Of a DNA stretch of 64,000 nucleotides, positions 32,495 through 44,666 are shown one piece after another. The stretch is from Alentia gelatinosa (taxonomy: Eukaryota > Annelida > Polychaeta > Phyllodocida > Polynoidae): the NCBI GenBank assembly GCA_950022655.1, contig OX465579.1, positions 50,757,950 to 50,821,949 of the forward strand, in the 5' to 3' direction. Under the pieces are notes generated by a model, which was not told the DNA's origin, did no database searches, and saw only the letters and a program-made list of their open reading frames with translations. The position numbers were made by a program, and so were the translations under genes. Numbering within the stretch: position 1 is the stretch's first letter; each line of letters starts with the position of its first letter.

Positions 32495-35400
32495 GTATGT
32501 AATACACTCTAATTACAATGAATGACACCCCTAAATAACCATAAAACTAAACATCACCACTAATGTCACCCTCATGTTCTAACAACAGAGATTTAATGGA
32601 AAATATAAATAAAACAATAATATTTTTAATGAGGGTTTAGCTTCCTATACCTAAAGCGTTCATAGAATATTTCTGTGCGACCAACAGCCATTGTATCCGT
32701 TCTGTTTTACCCTTTACACATAGATAATCAGACATAAAGATCATATATATACTTTTAGGGATCAGATAATCAGATATATTGCAGATAGGGGTGAATTTGA
32801 GAAGAGTAGAATTTGACATCATCAGATAAGCTAGTTAAGGTTATTGTGGTATTTATCACACTTTTGCATTTGCTCATAAAAAGGTTTTATTAATATTATT
32901 GCTGTAACTCTTGTTCAATGATACTAATAAAAGAGTATATTTTCTTGAGTGATATATATGGCAATGATTGAAAAAATATGAATACCATACCGAAAACTCA
33001 GTTATTCAATATCAGTCAGTCAATAACCGCGATGCAGTTTTGGTCTGATCCTCAAAGACATATATCAACAATTCGTTTTTATACAGAATATGACGAAATA
33101 CCTCGACTAAAGGAATATCGCTCAGTGCTGGAATAATCGATATTTGATCATTAATTGATGAACACGTTATATGACAACTTTTCAATATTTATTTCAGAAC
33201 CGAATTTGGAAATCATGAATCACTTGTCACTGCGTCATTGCATGCCTGTTGTTTTCATATGCATGTACATTTATATGTCCGTTGGCCTATATACTAAGTA
33301 CATCGGCCCACTTGGCAGGCATTTCAAAACATTTCTGACATGGCTAGAATTTTTCGGATCTATGTCCTCTGTGATTTTAACAATGAAACTAGGAGGTAAT
33401 TCACCGTTGATAAATAATCATTATTGGCATAACAGGCTCCCAAAGAGGACAAAGGAGAAAATTACGATTTCAATAACGTGTTTCTGCCCGAAGAACTAAA
33501 TCAGCCCGTCACCCGTGATTCTCTTTCTTGTTATGAATGCTCCAATATCCAATTGCTTCTCTCAGGAACAATTTTACAACTGCGTTCTCGAATGGTAGTT
33601 TGTTCCATAGTTTAAAATAAATGTTATTTACTTGAATATAGAGCCATGTATACTGATGATCGACCGTTTCTATATATGTGCATGACGTCCTTGAGCCAAG
33701 TGCGCGACTAGTTCCTGACAGAGGGACACCCCACATCAGCCTTTATCAAAAGGACCTCTGTGGTGTCTGCTTCAATTTACGTGAACGCAATTGCGCTCAC
33801 TTGGCACAACTGTATACATGTACTCAATACTACAAAGAGAAATAATATACGCACTCATAATGTCCTAAACAAATTAAATACCGAGAAACGTCTTGTCTCT
33901 AGAGCTTAGTCTAGCAATCATACACTCAATAATCTTGTCTGTCTGTTAACTCTGGGGTAGCATACAGATTTGGTTATAAGTACATGTATGAACTCTGGTG
34001 CAACAATACTAGGCAAAATATGAGTCAGTTAAACCCCAATCTCTTGTTTGACCACAAACTTTAATAGCGATGACGACCAATAAAATGACATCCCGTCAGC
34101 CAGGCTGTAGTGCCAACGGCTGGTTTTCATCGGCTGTCATCTGTATCCCTCATAACAATATCCAATGGTGTATTTAGTTCCCCAAACAGGGCGGTATAAA
34201 ACAGAACATTAACCATTTTCTAGAAGTTGGACATTTCTCGCCTCCTGACAGACTCTTGGGACTATATTTTAAACTTAGACATCGTTTACTACTTAATTTC
34301 AATTAAGTGGGTATACTCTCAAGTAATATCTTCTTGGTTAAGCTTTTGTATAACGGATAGGTCTGGGTATTTCTAGCTCTTGCTGTTCTTCTCTGTTTGC
34401 AGTCAGTGGATGACTTCCGGCGAGAGATGGAGGAGCGTGGAGGCATCGAGGGACTGCGGGAGGAGGCAGGGCGCGCCATGGAGGAGTTAGACGAGCAGGG
34501 TAGGAAGGCGCGAGAGGGCGCCACCAGCATGTTTTCCTCGATGCTCGATACCATCGAGAGCAAGATCGGTGAGTACTGGGGAAGAGTTATTGCAAGAGGA
34601 GGGTAGAATAAGTCAGCGCTTGGCACTGGGCGATAGTTGCAGGAGGACAGTATGTGTACAGGGTACAGGGTTATAGGAACGGGAGGATAGAATATGTGAG
34701 TTCTGTGCACAGGGTTATAGGAACAGGAGAATACAGTATGTGAATTCTGGGCACAAAGTTATATGAACAGGAGGATAGAATATGCGAGTTCTGTGCACAG
34801 GGATAAAGGCACCGGGGGAGAGAAAATGTGGGTCTGGGCACAGAATTATAGGGAAGGAAAGAGACCAAATATCTGTGAGTTCTTGTCACAGGGTTAAAGG
34901 GAGGCAAGAAGAATGGACGTGTGATTTCTATGCACAGGGTTAAATGACAGGAAGAGATATTCGCCTGGGTTATAGGGACAGGAGAATAAGATAGGTAGGA
35001 CCTGGGGGTAGAGTGATCTGGATAGGGGGATATATTAGTAGGGGGTCATTTCATCAGCTCCATAATAATTTTGAGCCTACTGATTCTTGAGAATTCTTTT
35101 TAGGACACCTTTTTTGTGGTTATTTCTCATAAGTTTCACAGGCAGTCTGCTGTATTAGCAGGTTTTGTGTGCCGCGGTAGATTCATTATAAATTTTTACC
35201 GGCAACAAAGTAGAACACAACATATATATATAGGACTCTGACGAGTCAACATTGCAGCAATCTATCAATGACTTTTTGCTCTTTCATTTTGTCTGAATAA
35301 AACCAAGTTTTGTTTCTATGGAAACAGATATGTGGTTGCTATGGCAACACGGGTCATTAAATATGTGTGAAAATGATAACAACCATTAGAACTTATCAAG

Positions 35401-38400
35401 TCAGTCACATGCCTATATTCGTTGTAAAGAAATACTTTTTATGGATGTTTATTCTATTTGTGGCGGCCATTTTGAATTTTGGCCTATAACTCAAATTCCC
35501 CACACTTCCCAGAGGTTGGACCCATATAACACATGATTACCCTAGAGATTTATTGAGAAAATATATAAATATCGGTTTGTTAAGTAAATAAGAGGCCTTC
35601 ATCAGAATAATCAAGCAGCATTTTATCTTAAGTGAAGAGTTGGTGTTCTTCTTCTCGACTCAAGTATACATCCTTTGATCAGTGAACATTACTCCCAGGA
35701 ATATTGACCTCCAGGGTCAATACTCAAATATAGGAGATAAGACTGACAAGACCACTTATGATAAGTATTGAATGGAATCTTTGATTTCCCATAGATAACA
35801 TATTGATTTCTCAGACAACCTCCACGCTAAACATTACAATCGTGCACTGAACCAGAACAATACTGCTTAGTGAACTGTTCGAAATGAATATCTATATTGT
35901 CCTATTTCCGAAACTGGTTATCACAGGACTTCGGTTGGCACTATTTTTCTTGATAGGCTCTGGTACAAGTATGTTTGGCGGACGCCCGACGATGTTAAGT
36001 TTTCGCCAGGTCAATGAAATACAACCTTTACAGAGTATAGTGAAACTATTAACTTAAAAAAGAAAACCAAGGTGCTTAGATTCCATTCCATTCCATTTCC
36101 ATTTATCAAAGACAGTGTTTACACCAATATGGCATCGTGCACGAGCTTCATTCCACAAAACAAAATATGTTCATTGAGTCCCAATACATGTACCTACCTG
36201 TATTGGTGAAACCTGAGGCAGGGCCGCAATCTGTGATGATGATGAAAATGAAAGAAAGATTCTCCTGGTATTAGTTCGTCGCAACCATCCAATCTGAATC
36301 TGATACGCCTTTTAAATGAACACTTGAGCCTTCCGACTGTACAGGTATGGATGGTGTCCCAACAATCTAGAATCAAAGCAGCTAATGGCGATATCTTGGT
36401 CCCTGGCAGACAGAAAAGCTACATAAACATCGTACAAATTATGTTACATTTCCTTGGTTTTACAAGATGTTGCCATTTGAAAACATTCATTGTGACTCTC
36501 CTTCAATTATTTACAACTCCCCGATATTACAAGACAAAGGTATTGTACTTCAAACCTCATCTAGTATCGCAAGGTATGCTCTGAAAATAAATGTTCTTGA
36601 ATGAATTATTTCATGCCTTTTGACCAGCCTTATTGTGTAATTGCAACTATGGCTGAGTTGGACGTCAAAACCGTAAAGGCTTTATAATAAGCTACCGCGA
36701 CCACTAATTTTCTTTTGGTTTATCCTCACCAACATTTAGTATTAGAAAGACGCTATTAAGTCAAGATTACACAACGTATCCTGTTGTAACCTATGTTCTT
36801 AATCTTGATATATTGGTGAGATGCCCACGTATTCTACTATTACTTGAGGTTTCCCGGCCTACAGAGGGATCATCTTTTCCTTCTTAATATATTACTTGTA
36901 CCCATTATCACCTAGCTCATCTCATTGTTAAACATATGTACCTAGAATAAGGATATTTGTTAATTCACCTATCAATTATGATACCTACTACTACGAATTA
37001 TAAAAATACCCTGTAGGGACCACGCAGAAGAAGATTAGGAGCATCAACTCAAACTGTCATCATATCAGTATAGTAGTGCAGCCAACTTCAACCAGTTGGC
37101 ATTGTGCTTGATGCTATGACACGTCACGCATTTGCCTGTGCCTGTATGTAGAATCTCATATCAACACTAAGTATATGGTCAAAGAGTGAAATATGACATA
37201 CCTGCCTTGCTTTGAACTTGGAAGTGGGGAATTAAAAAAGTGGCAGTAGGAAAGGCTTCGTGCTGGACTTTGAAACTTGTTGGCAAAATTCACATGAAGC
37301 TATGACCAGTGTGTGCCAAATTAGATTTGCAATGGCACCAACAGCTAAAATAAGGTAACGGTAAATATCTTAACATTTTTTAGGTATATAGTAATGAGAA
37401 AACTGTAAAGCTGAGTTTATAATGTTCTGATTCCTCACCTGTATTCCCTGATGTTTAAAACCTGGTCTAAATATTTCATTTTAAACATCTATGCAACACA
37501 GTTTTACAGATATTGGAACATTACTCCACAGGAGTAGTTTTGTTATAACCTGTCCATTATGCAATGAGACAAAGGTCTAACATGGAAGCAGCATCAGGTA
37601 GAAATGGTATTTAAAGGATGACTATGACTGAGAAAAGCTACATGGTGAAGGCAAGCTTGACCAACTATCAGTAACAGTACTGTATATATATACTTGGAAC
37701 ACCATAAGTTACCTATAACTCATACAAGAAATATCTTCAGAAGATCTGGGCAGTGTTCCAAAAGAGCAAATTTCAGTTATTATTACACATATCAGTATGT
37801 ACCATCAGAAGTGTGACCACTACCATATACTTTTTATAATGACAATTTAAGATTGTCACTGTCAGTTGCAGGGTAAATTCACCATTCAAATCATATATGA
37901 TTCAAACTCATATGTTAAAAGCAGAACACAGAAACCTCTCATATAGGTAAAACTGGCCAAGGAATACCTCAGGGCTGACATCATCAGCTATTGGTTGTCA
38001 GAGGAACTACTGCTAGTGCCTCTCCACCAGAGGTGACTGCAGATTGTGCAATAACTGACACTGACATGGTGTGTGTTTCAGTCCTGCTCCAGACTCCTCC
38101 ATCTTTTTTGCATCAGTACTGTTCCATCAACAACAGATGTTTATCTGTTACTTATTTCTTCTTTTATTTTCAAGCTATTTTTATGAAGGGAATATTGTGT
38201 GTACAATCAACAAATTTGGTGGCACAGCCATTCTTCTACTCAGGCCCTGGTAGTCCATGAGCCAGACCACTTTTGACTTTCAAATGGAGGTAGAAAGTTT
38301 CATTACGATTTTCAGTTAGCCACATGTCCAGAGTTTATGAAAAAGTGAGGGGGCCATTTCTGATGTCCAGCTTAGCGACACAGTGGGCCTGTTTCCATGG

Positions 38401-41400
38401 CAACCTGCCAAAAAATTGGTATATTCAGAAATTGCATACTTTGTATTCTAACTTGGTGAAAATTTGATCTTTCCTCAAAATTAAAAAAATCAATATGTAG
38501 CACTATTTAAGTTCTCTATGGCTATTATAGAGTCAATGGCCTTGCTCAAGGTCATGACCTCCCATTTCAAGGTCAAACATTGAATTTTGCTCTATTTTTT
38601 CAAAGTACAACCCTTTCAATTCCCCTCTTTTTCGTGTTTATGGACAAAGGTATTTCAACCTGTGATTTTTGGAAAGGTACATGCCTCAGGCTTATAAAAA
38701 ATTGAGGGGGCCATTCTAATTCAGTGGCATGCTTATGAGATGGGTCGTTTCCATGGAAACACCCAAAAATCACAAATTCACAGAAAATGCACCTTTACTC
38801 CCACAGCTTGTGTTTAAATACATATTTTGACAAAATTCAAAAACTAAAATGTAGTATCCTGTGAATGCTATCATTATAACATAGAGTCCCTGACATTGTT
38901 CAAGGTCATGACCTCTATTTTCAAGGAAAATTCAATGTTTGACCTTGAAATGGGAGGTCATGACCTTGAGCAAGGTCATTGACTCTATAATGGCCATAGA
39001 GAACTTAAATAGTGCTACATATTGATTTTTTTAATTTTGAGGAAAGATCAAATTTTCACCAAGTTAGAATACAAAGTATGCAATTTCTGAATATACCAAT
39101 TTTTTGGCAGGTTGCCATGAAAACAGGCCCACTGTGTCGCTAAGCTGGACATCAGAAATGGCCCCCTCACTTTTTCATAAACTCTGGACATGTGGCTAAC
39201 TGAAAATCATAATGAAACTTTCTACCTCCATTTGAAAGTCAAACCCATATTTTGAGCCTCTGGCTCATGGACTATGGCCCCCTACTCCTCATTCTAATGG
39301 CAGGTGTTAAGCAGAATGAGCAGTGGGTACAATTTTCGTGTAAGTCTTTGGTATGACTCAACTGGGGTTTGAACCCATGACCTCCCATGCTTGAGGCCAA
39401 CACCCCTACCACTGAGCCACTGAGCTTGGTCAAAGTTTTGACAAATGACTGAATGTAACTGGGTTTATTCTAAGGTAAAGAAGGAAAGCCTTATGGAAAA
39501 AAGGCCACATCAGGTTGGCTTCCCCTGTGCTTTTTCCCTATTCTGATCTGGGGGGGGGGGGGAAGGACTTTTTTTTGGGGGGGGGAGGGATTCCAGGGGG
39601 AGGGGGCAAAATTCCTTTGGGGCCAATTTCTTTTTGGGGTATTCCCATTGGGGGGGGGGGGGGGCAACTATTTTTGGACCGATCTGTGTTCCAAAAACTG
39701 TGCCCCCCCCCCCCGGTCATAATTAATGAACAGTACAGGTCTAAACAGAATGCAGGTAGAATACCGTCTGAGTCAAGCAAGGATTGCAAGCAAACATTTT
39801 ACCTCTGTCTGTGTGGAACGTTTACAAATGGAAAAGCATGTAATTCTTTACTAAACATACCTATGGTGATAAAGGAACCTACTGAACTATTTAACTGACA
39901 TTATCATGTACGTCTGTGATTTAATATGATTGGCATCACGCAAGACTACTTCTTCTCTCTGACACCAGACTACGCTAGTGGCGCTGTTCGGTCGGGACTT
40001 ACTTCACTGGTTCGCGGTGGACGTGGTCTGATCAGGGAACTTCCTTCTGTAGGACTGAGACCTTCTGTCGAGCCATCTGACGAGAATGGTAAGCAGCGAG
40101 CTTTTGTTTGATATATATAGTTACTATATTCAGATTCAGAGTAATGATGGCATTCACTGACAATAAAGACCCGAAATTAAAGGCAAATCCTACAGTTTAC
40201 AATGACGTCATACGGTGGATTTTAGTGATTGACAATTAACAGTTCAAACTGATTCCTTGTGACCTATTCTAACACTAAATTAGCAAAATATGATGTTTGC
40301 TAAATTTGTCACTCTCTCCGGGCCCCTCGGTGGTAATCTTCATTCCATAAAGTCTCTCCCAGTATGTATTTCGATATTCGTAAGTTAAGGCCTATAAGAT
40401 AGCGACACGCCGATTCCTCCCGATCACACCTTTGCCCGATGAATTCGTCGGGTCAGTCAGAATCGGTGAACTTTAGGTCGCTGTGAGTATTCCACAGACC
40501 CAATTCTCTGAGGGCTGCTTCATTAGCGTTGATGTGTACCTATCTGTGAAATAAACGAGTGGTATACACCAATTCGTAGGGGATTTTGATGCGATTATAG
40601 ATCTTGAATCGGTTTCCTGATATCATCACAAGAACAAAAGTTTAACTTTGCATTATGGTCTATTAAGGCCTATCACCCGGCCCGTGGCCCAGCCGGACTT
40701 AGCTCCCGGCCACTCTCTTTGATCTCAATCGGGCAGTTTTACGAGGGTACAAAGTGAGGAGATGCGATCGGGAAGAATATTTGAGGGTATAAAACAGCGC
40801 CCTTTATGTTCCCGATCAATATCTTCGATCGGATCGGTGAGAATAGATGGTAGATGTTGCTGTCTTATGGGCTTAACAAATCAACAAGTATCTATACCAA
40901 TGCTGTTCAACATATAACTACACTATGTATATTGTATCTTTCATTTATAATTGAAATTACTGAATGAAATACTGAAATTGTTTCAGACAAGCCTTTGCTA
41001 AAAATTGCTGGAGGTCGCTCTAAGAGATCAACAAATAATAACAACAACAATAATAATAACAATAACAACAATAATAACAACAACATGATGAATGACCTGC
41101 GTCCCTACCTCAAGGACTACGAAGACTATCTTCGTGATATGACATCATTGCTGCGTGACGTCAGACATGAGCTCAGTGGTATCCGTCGGGAGGTCGAACA
41201 GAGGACCTCCTTGAAGGTCAGAGGTGAGGGTGTAAAGGTCGACGAGAAGTACAAGGAGAAGGTAAGCAAGCGACTTCAGGACATCATCGACGATGATATT
41301 GTGCCACACCAGGAGAAGGCTTCATTACTGGGAAAGGCCCTGCCCGTTGTCTCCAGGGCGAATAACAACAACAATAACAATAACAACAACAATCAAAATG

Positions 41401-41528
41401 ACAGCGTAATGTCTTCGGAACTCCGTGCCTACTTGGATGGCTTCAAGGGTTCGTTAAGTGACATGTCAAACCTCCTCCGCGATATTCGCTACGAGATCTC
41501 GGGTATCAGGCGCCATCTTGAATCTTAG
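32336..41528 (+). CDS. Predicted secreted poly-Asn protein, four exons, 328 residues
   Basis: Exons 32336-32494, 34403-34568, 39969-40088 and 40987-41528 join in phase (0, 1, 1) with GT-AG introns and end in TAG. An in-frame ATG exists upstream (32213), but the one at 32336 opens a signal peptide (MKLLAFSLSVLLLLGVSRAQ), so I chose it. Exons 1-2 encode amphipathic, probably helical sequence (SFFTALGGRLRAALRPHV; FRREMEERGGIEGLREEAG). Exon 3 is short and rich in Gly, Ser and Arg. Exon 4 has a furin-type RSKR site, 17 Asn, a leucine-rich helix, a linker, 11 Asn, and a second copy of the helix. No transmembrane segment follows the signal. I recognise no family; a secreted structural or matrix protein is one guess. 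Confidence 0.8.
34627..35035 (+). repeat. Minisatellite of about 53-bp units, roughly eight copies
   Basis: Starts about 60 bp after exon 2. Units contain GGGTTATAGGAACAGGAGGA, TAGAATATGTGAG and TTCTGTGCACA, with growing divergence to the right. Confidence 0.75.
35312..35348. promoter_or_regulatory. Pair of RFX-type X-box motifs in intron 2
   Basis: GTTTCTATGGAAAC at 35312-35325 and GTTGCTATGGCAAC at 35335-35348 match the palindromic X-box consensus GTTNCCATGGNAAC, with T for C in the middle of both. Their starts are 23 bp apart. RFX factors bind such sites in ciliary and other genes; binding here is inference. Confidence 0.4.
38251..39274. repeat. Large inverted repeat (arms about 340 bp) in intron 2
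   Basis: Left arm 38251-38588 and right arm 38927-39274 are near-perfect reverse complements over most of their length, e.g. CAAGGTCATGACCTCCCATT and its complement, and GGCCATTTCTGATGTCCAGC and its complement. The 338-bp loop is itself a diverged direct copy of the left arm (GGGGGCCATTCTAATT, TTTCCATGGAAACACC, CAAGGTCATGACCTC). The unit therefore exists as +, + (old), - . Confidence 0.85.
39343..39430 (-). repeat. tRNA-like repeat (SINE-type head)
   Basis: The minus strand reads GTGGCTCAGTGGTAGGGGTG (A-box-like) and, about 35 bp further, GGTTCAAACCCC (B-box). It is followed by a non-tRNA tail that reaches the inverted repeat. The acceptor stem is not well formed, so this is more likely a tRNA-derived SINE than a functional tRNA. 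Confidence 0.5.
39548..39716. repeat. G-rich/C-rich tract with hairpin potential
   Basis: Several runs of 8-14 G, then a C run of about 13. The part 39650-39715 is an imperfect inverted repeat: a G run, CAACTATTTTTGGA, loop, TCCAAAAACTGTG, C run. It could form G-quadruplexes or a hairpin. It lies about 250 bp before exon 3. Confidence 0.65.
40987..41528 (+). CDS. Exon 4 of the secreted protein: two poly-Asn/helix modules
   Basis: Module 1: 17 Asn (about 41035-41085), then MMNDLRPYLKDYEDYLRDMT, SLLRDVRHELSGIRREVE. Module 2: 11 Asn (about 41360-41394), QND, then SSELRAYLDGFKGSLSDMSN, LLRDIRYEISGIRRHLES. The two helices match at DLR-x-YL, LRD-(V/I)-R and (L/I)-SGIRR, so the exon contains an internal duplication that includes the Asn run. 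RSKR just before module 1 is a likely proprotein-convertase site. Asn codons AAT and AAC are mixed in both runs. Confidence 0.8.
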
Positions 41529-41878
41529 GATGGATCTTGTTCATTATCCTAATAGCAGTGCAGTCATAAATGGCACCTGCCGATTATGCAAGAGTACCAG
41601 GGACTATGTTTGGCGAGTACAACTAGATATTCAGTTGAACATCTCAGTATTTTATGATAATCGCCATTTATTTCATATCCAGATTTATTCATTCTTATTG
41701 AACTTCGATGCTTGTACTATCATTAATCATCGAAAATGTAATTCTGTCATGCAGTCATGGCATTTCTAAAGAGGAAGAACAGTAATTAAGATACGACATG
41801 TGCATACATAGTGTTTGAGAGCAAAAAGGTTTGTAATCTGCCGTCTCCTACGAAATTACTGTATATATGATTTGTTAT

Positions 41879-41884
41879 AATAAA
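41879..41884 (+). terminator. Poly(A) signal of the secreted-protein gene
   Basis: AATAAA 351 bp after the stop codon, followed by a T-rich stretch; the first canonical signal after the gene. Confidence 0.55.
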
Positions 41885-43121
41885 AAAGTTATTGGAATCA
41901 ATGTGTATTTAGGTTTTAGCTGTTTCCTTTATCCGGCAGTGCCAGCCCCCCATTGGCAGAGGATTATGAAGCAAGTGTAACTGAAAGATATTATTACTGG
42001 TTGGTTCAATTACAGTCGGTTGTCTCAATATATATGCTGTGGAGCACTCCATTTTCTGCGAATTGTCTCGTTGAAACAAATTCAATTCAATTGATTCAAC
42101 ACATGCATTCTTAAATGTTGTCGGGGGTTATGAAACATATCCAGTTACTCCTTAGAGAAAATAGCGAGACTTCTGTCTCGCTAATATTCAACATGCTATT
42201 CCTAGATCTAATAGTTCGTGTGCAGAATTAAATCCGTACAGCTGGCCAATAAGTGCGAGACATTCGTTCACAGCCTATATAATCTGATCCGTATGGCACA
42301 TCCGATGTATTATTCCCTTTATATTATGTTTCGTATCCCACAAACAATTTCATGCTCTTTGTTTGACATTAAATGTGGAATATTCTTTATTGCAAATCAC
42401 ACGAATTATGCCCTATGTCCCACACCCCATCTATCTTACAGTTTGTACCACATCATACATGTACACGTCCTTACAACCCACGTGTCAAATCCCATGTACT
42501 ATGTTTGATCTCCCACATACTATGACCCACATCCGTTGCACCCCCCGTATATTATGGCTTGTCCAACATCCCATATATTGTGCCCTTTATTATCCATCGT
42601 ATACAAAACCCTCATTAAAATGTATGGGGAATCAGTAAACCACGACCCATTGTATAACACCTGTCAGATACCATAACTGTGGTATACAGATTCAAACCTG
42701 TTAGTAGAGGAGCAAATGGCCTAAAATGGGTTATATTGACCCCCGAAAGTCTACTTCATGAAACTTGCCATATTATCAATTATGACCTCAGGAATCTGAA
42801 TCTGATGCTTGTTTATTCTAAAGAGTGTAGCATCATACTTGTTTCTATTATAACAGAAGGAAATCATAATCTAATACTTACACAATATATATATTATTAT
42901 ATACCTTTGGCTGTATGAACTACGTATACTACCCGCTCACATACATCCCTCTGCCTATGGTATCGGGATTTATCCTACCCCTAATATAAATTCCCATAGG
43001 CTTAACATTGGGTTTCCGTATGCCACGCTGACTGGCATACAGAGTTTTATATGCCACTAGTGGCATACAGCATTGTTTTCACGTAATATTCCAAAATCGA
43101 GGAGATAGGGTAGGATAAAAT
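41885..43121. other. Intergenic DNA, with one half of a diverged direct repeat
   Basis: No gene. 42320-42640 is an eroded array of words like TGTCCCATATATTATG. The stretch 42705-42885 has a diverged direct copy at about 43690-43860; shared words are GTCTACT-x-CATGAAA, GGAATCTGA and AATGTAGCATCA-like. Confidence 0.45.
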
Positions 43122-43257
43122 CAAAACCTGATTCGTTTTAATCTTGGCCACCGCATTCCACTCCTGAAGTTTTGGCTCCGGACTTCACTCGGCTTCGCCT
43201 CATGAAGTCACTCCAGTTGGGGAATACGGTGGACAAGATTAAACCTCATCCAGTTTT
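43122..43257. mobile_element. Small palindromic MITE-like foldback
   Basis: The left arm TTTTAATCTTGGCCACCGCA and its near complement (TACGGTGGACAAGATTAAAC region) lie at the two ends. The centre has a shorter GAAGT/ACTTC stem. About 135 bp, no target duplication noted. Confidence 0.55.
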
Positions 43258-43448
43258 ATGATAGTATGTGACCAATAATTTCATCAAATATTTTCTGACG
43301 TACGAAGACAGTAAGCCAGTTTCCGTATAATACATACTTTGATAAGAAAAGATGAATAAATGCATTTTTCTGTCTGTAAAATTTATCATTCTTTGGCCCA
43401 AAGTGTACACAATGAAAATATGCCCCTTTCTGTTTTCTTGGAATAATT

Positions 43449-43462
43449 GTTACCATGGTAAC
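43449..43462. promoter_or_regulatory. Perfect palindromic X-box-like motif
   Basis: GTTACCATGGTAAC, a fully self-complementary 14-mer matching the RFX X-box consensus. Its context is intergenic, so a role is uncertain. Confidence 0.3.
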
Positions 43463-44480
43463 ATTACAATTTATGAGGGAATGTTGAATAAAAAGAAAAA
43501 TTTTATGAATGACATATACAAATTGATAAATTTAGAAATAACACACAGCATTAATGGGTAACTCAATTTTTTGAAGTCATTCAGTTGTTCCCATGGCAAT
43601 CATAACAAGATTTTTTCTATGACCATAGCAGCCAGATAATGATACACTAACTGGACATTTGTATGGCTAATCTGCATGACATGGCAACTAGTAGAAGAGT
43701 AAAGTCTCAAAAAGGCCATTAGAGAGTCTACTGCATGAAATGTGCCATGTTGTTCAGTCATTACATGGGGAATCTGATTCTGCCACTCTTTTGACCAAAA
43801 GAATGTAGCATCACTTTTGTTTAAGTGACAACATAAATACATAATAATCTACTTAGAAACCATCAATTTCCTGCAAACATGAAAAATAGGTGTAAGAATA
43901 AGAGTTAACACCTACTCATGAGATTTCATTTTCATTATGTATACATTTGGGATATAATGTGGAGTTGTTCTCTTCATTTACATTTCGGATGTAATGGGTA
44001 ACTCTTGTTTCTATGCCTTTAGAATCTTGATACCATGGCAACTAGTGTAGTTAGAAAACAATCAGTGCAGTAACCCCTTTGATTGACACAATTTGATACA
44101 TGGATTATATAAGGGATTCTATAAAAGAGTAATCAGTCATCAAGAATATCTATGAAATTGTAACTGTGGTACACGGATTCAAATATGTGGTATACTGCCT
44201 CAAAACCATGGTATATGGGGGAAAATACATTTGTAGTCCCTTTTACTATAGAACAAATAAATAGTCCCTATTGTTATTACCTACTATATTTAAAACGGTA
44301 GAATTCCGTCGAATCTGCTTGAAGTTGCTCCCGTACATAGAGACATAGTGAACCCGACCTGGGCCTGGAGATTGATCTGTTTTCTCGTGAGATCGCAAAA
44401 TTTCGCTGTTACCCCTTTCGAAACTCTGCAGGTTCTCACATCAACCACCAGCCTAAGTATTTGGCCTCTTCAATGCATCT

Positions 44481-44666
44481 GGCTCTGTGGAGCAGTCAGC
44501 AGGGTGTCAGGCTGGGAATGCTGGTTATTGGGGTTCAAACCCCGCAGTCGGGAAAATCATTTTTCAAATTTTTCACTAAGTATTTGCCAAGTCTCTGTGT
44601 GGAGCGGTCATCAGAGCGTCCGTTTGCGAACGTGAGTGTCTAGGGTTCGATCCCCGCCCCCAGTAG
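44481..44666 (+). repeat. Tandem pair of tRNA-like units
   Basis: Unit 1 (44481-44551) has TGTGGAGCAGTCAGCAGGGT and the B-box GGTTCAAACCCCG; unit 2 (44591-44666) has TGTGGAGCGGTCATCAGAGC and the B-box GGTTCGATCCCCG. Each is followed by a TTTTTCAAATTTTT-like tail. They look like a dimeric tRNA-derived SINE. Acceptor stems are poor, so functional tRNAs are unlikely. Confidence 0.55.
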
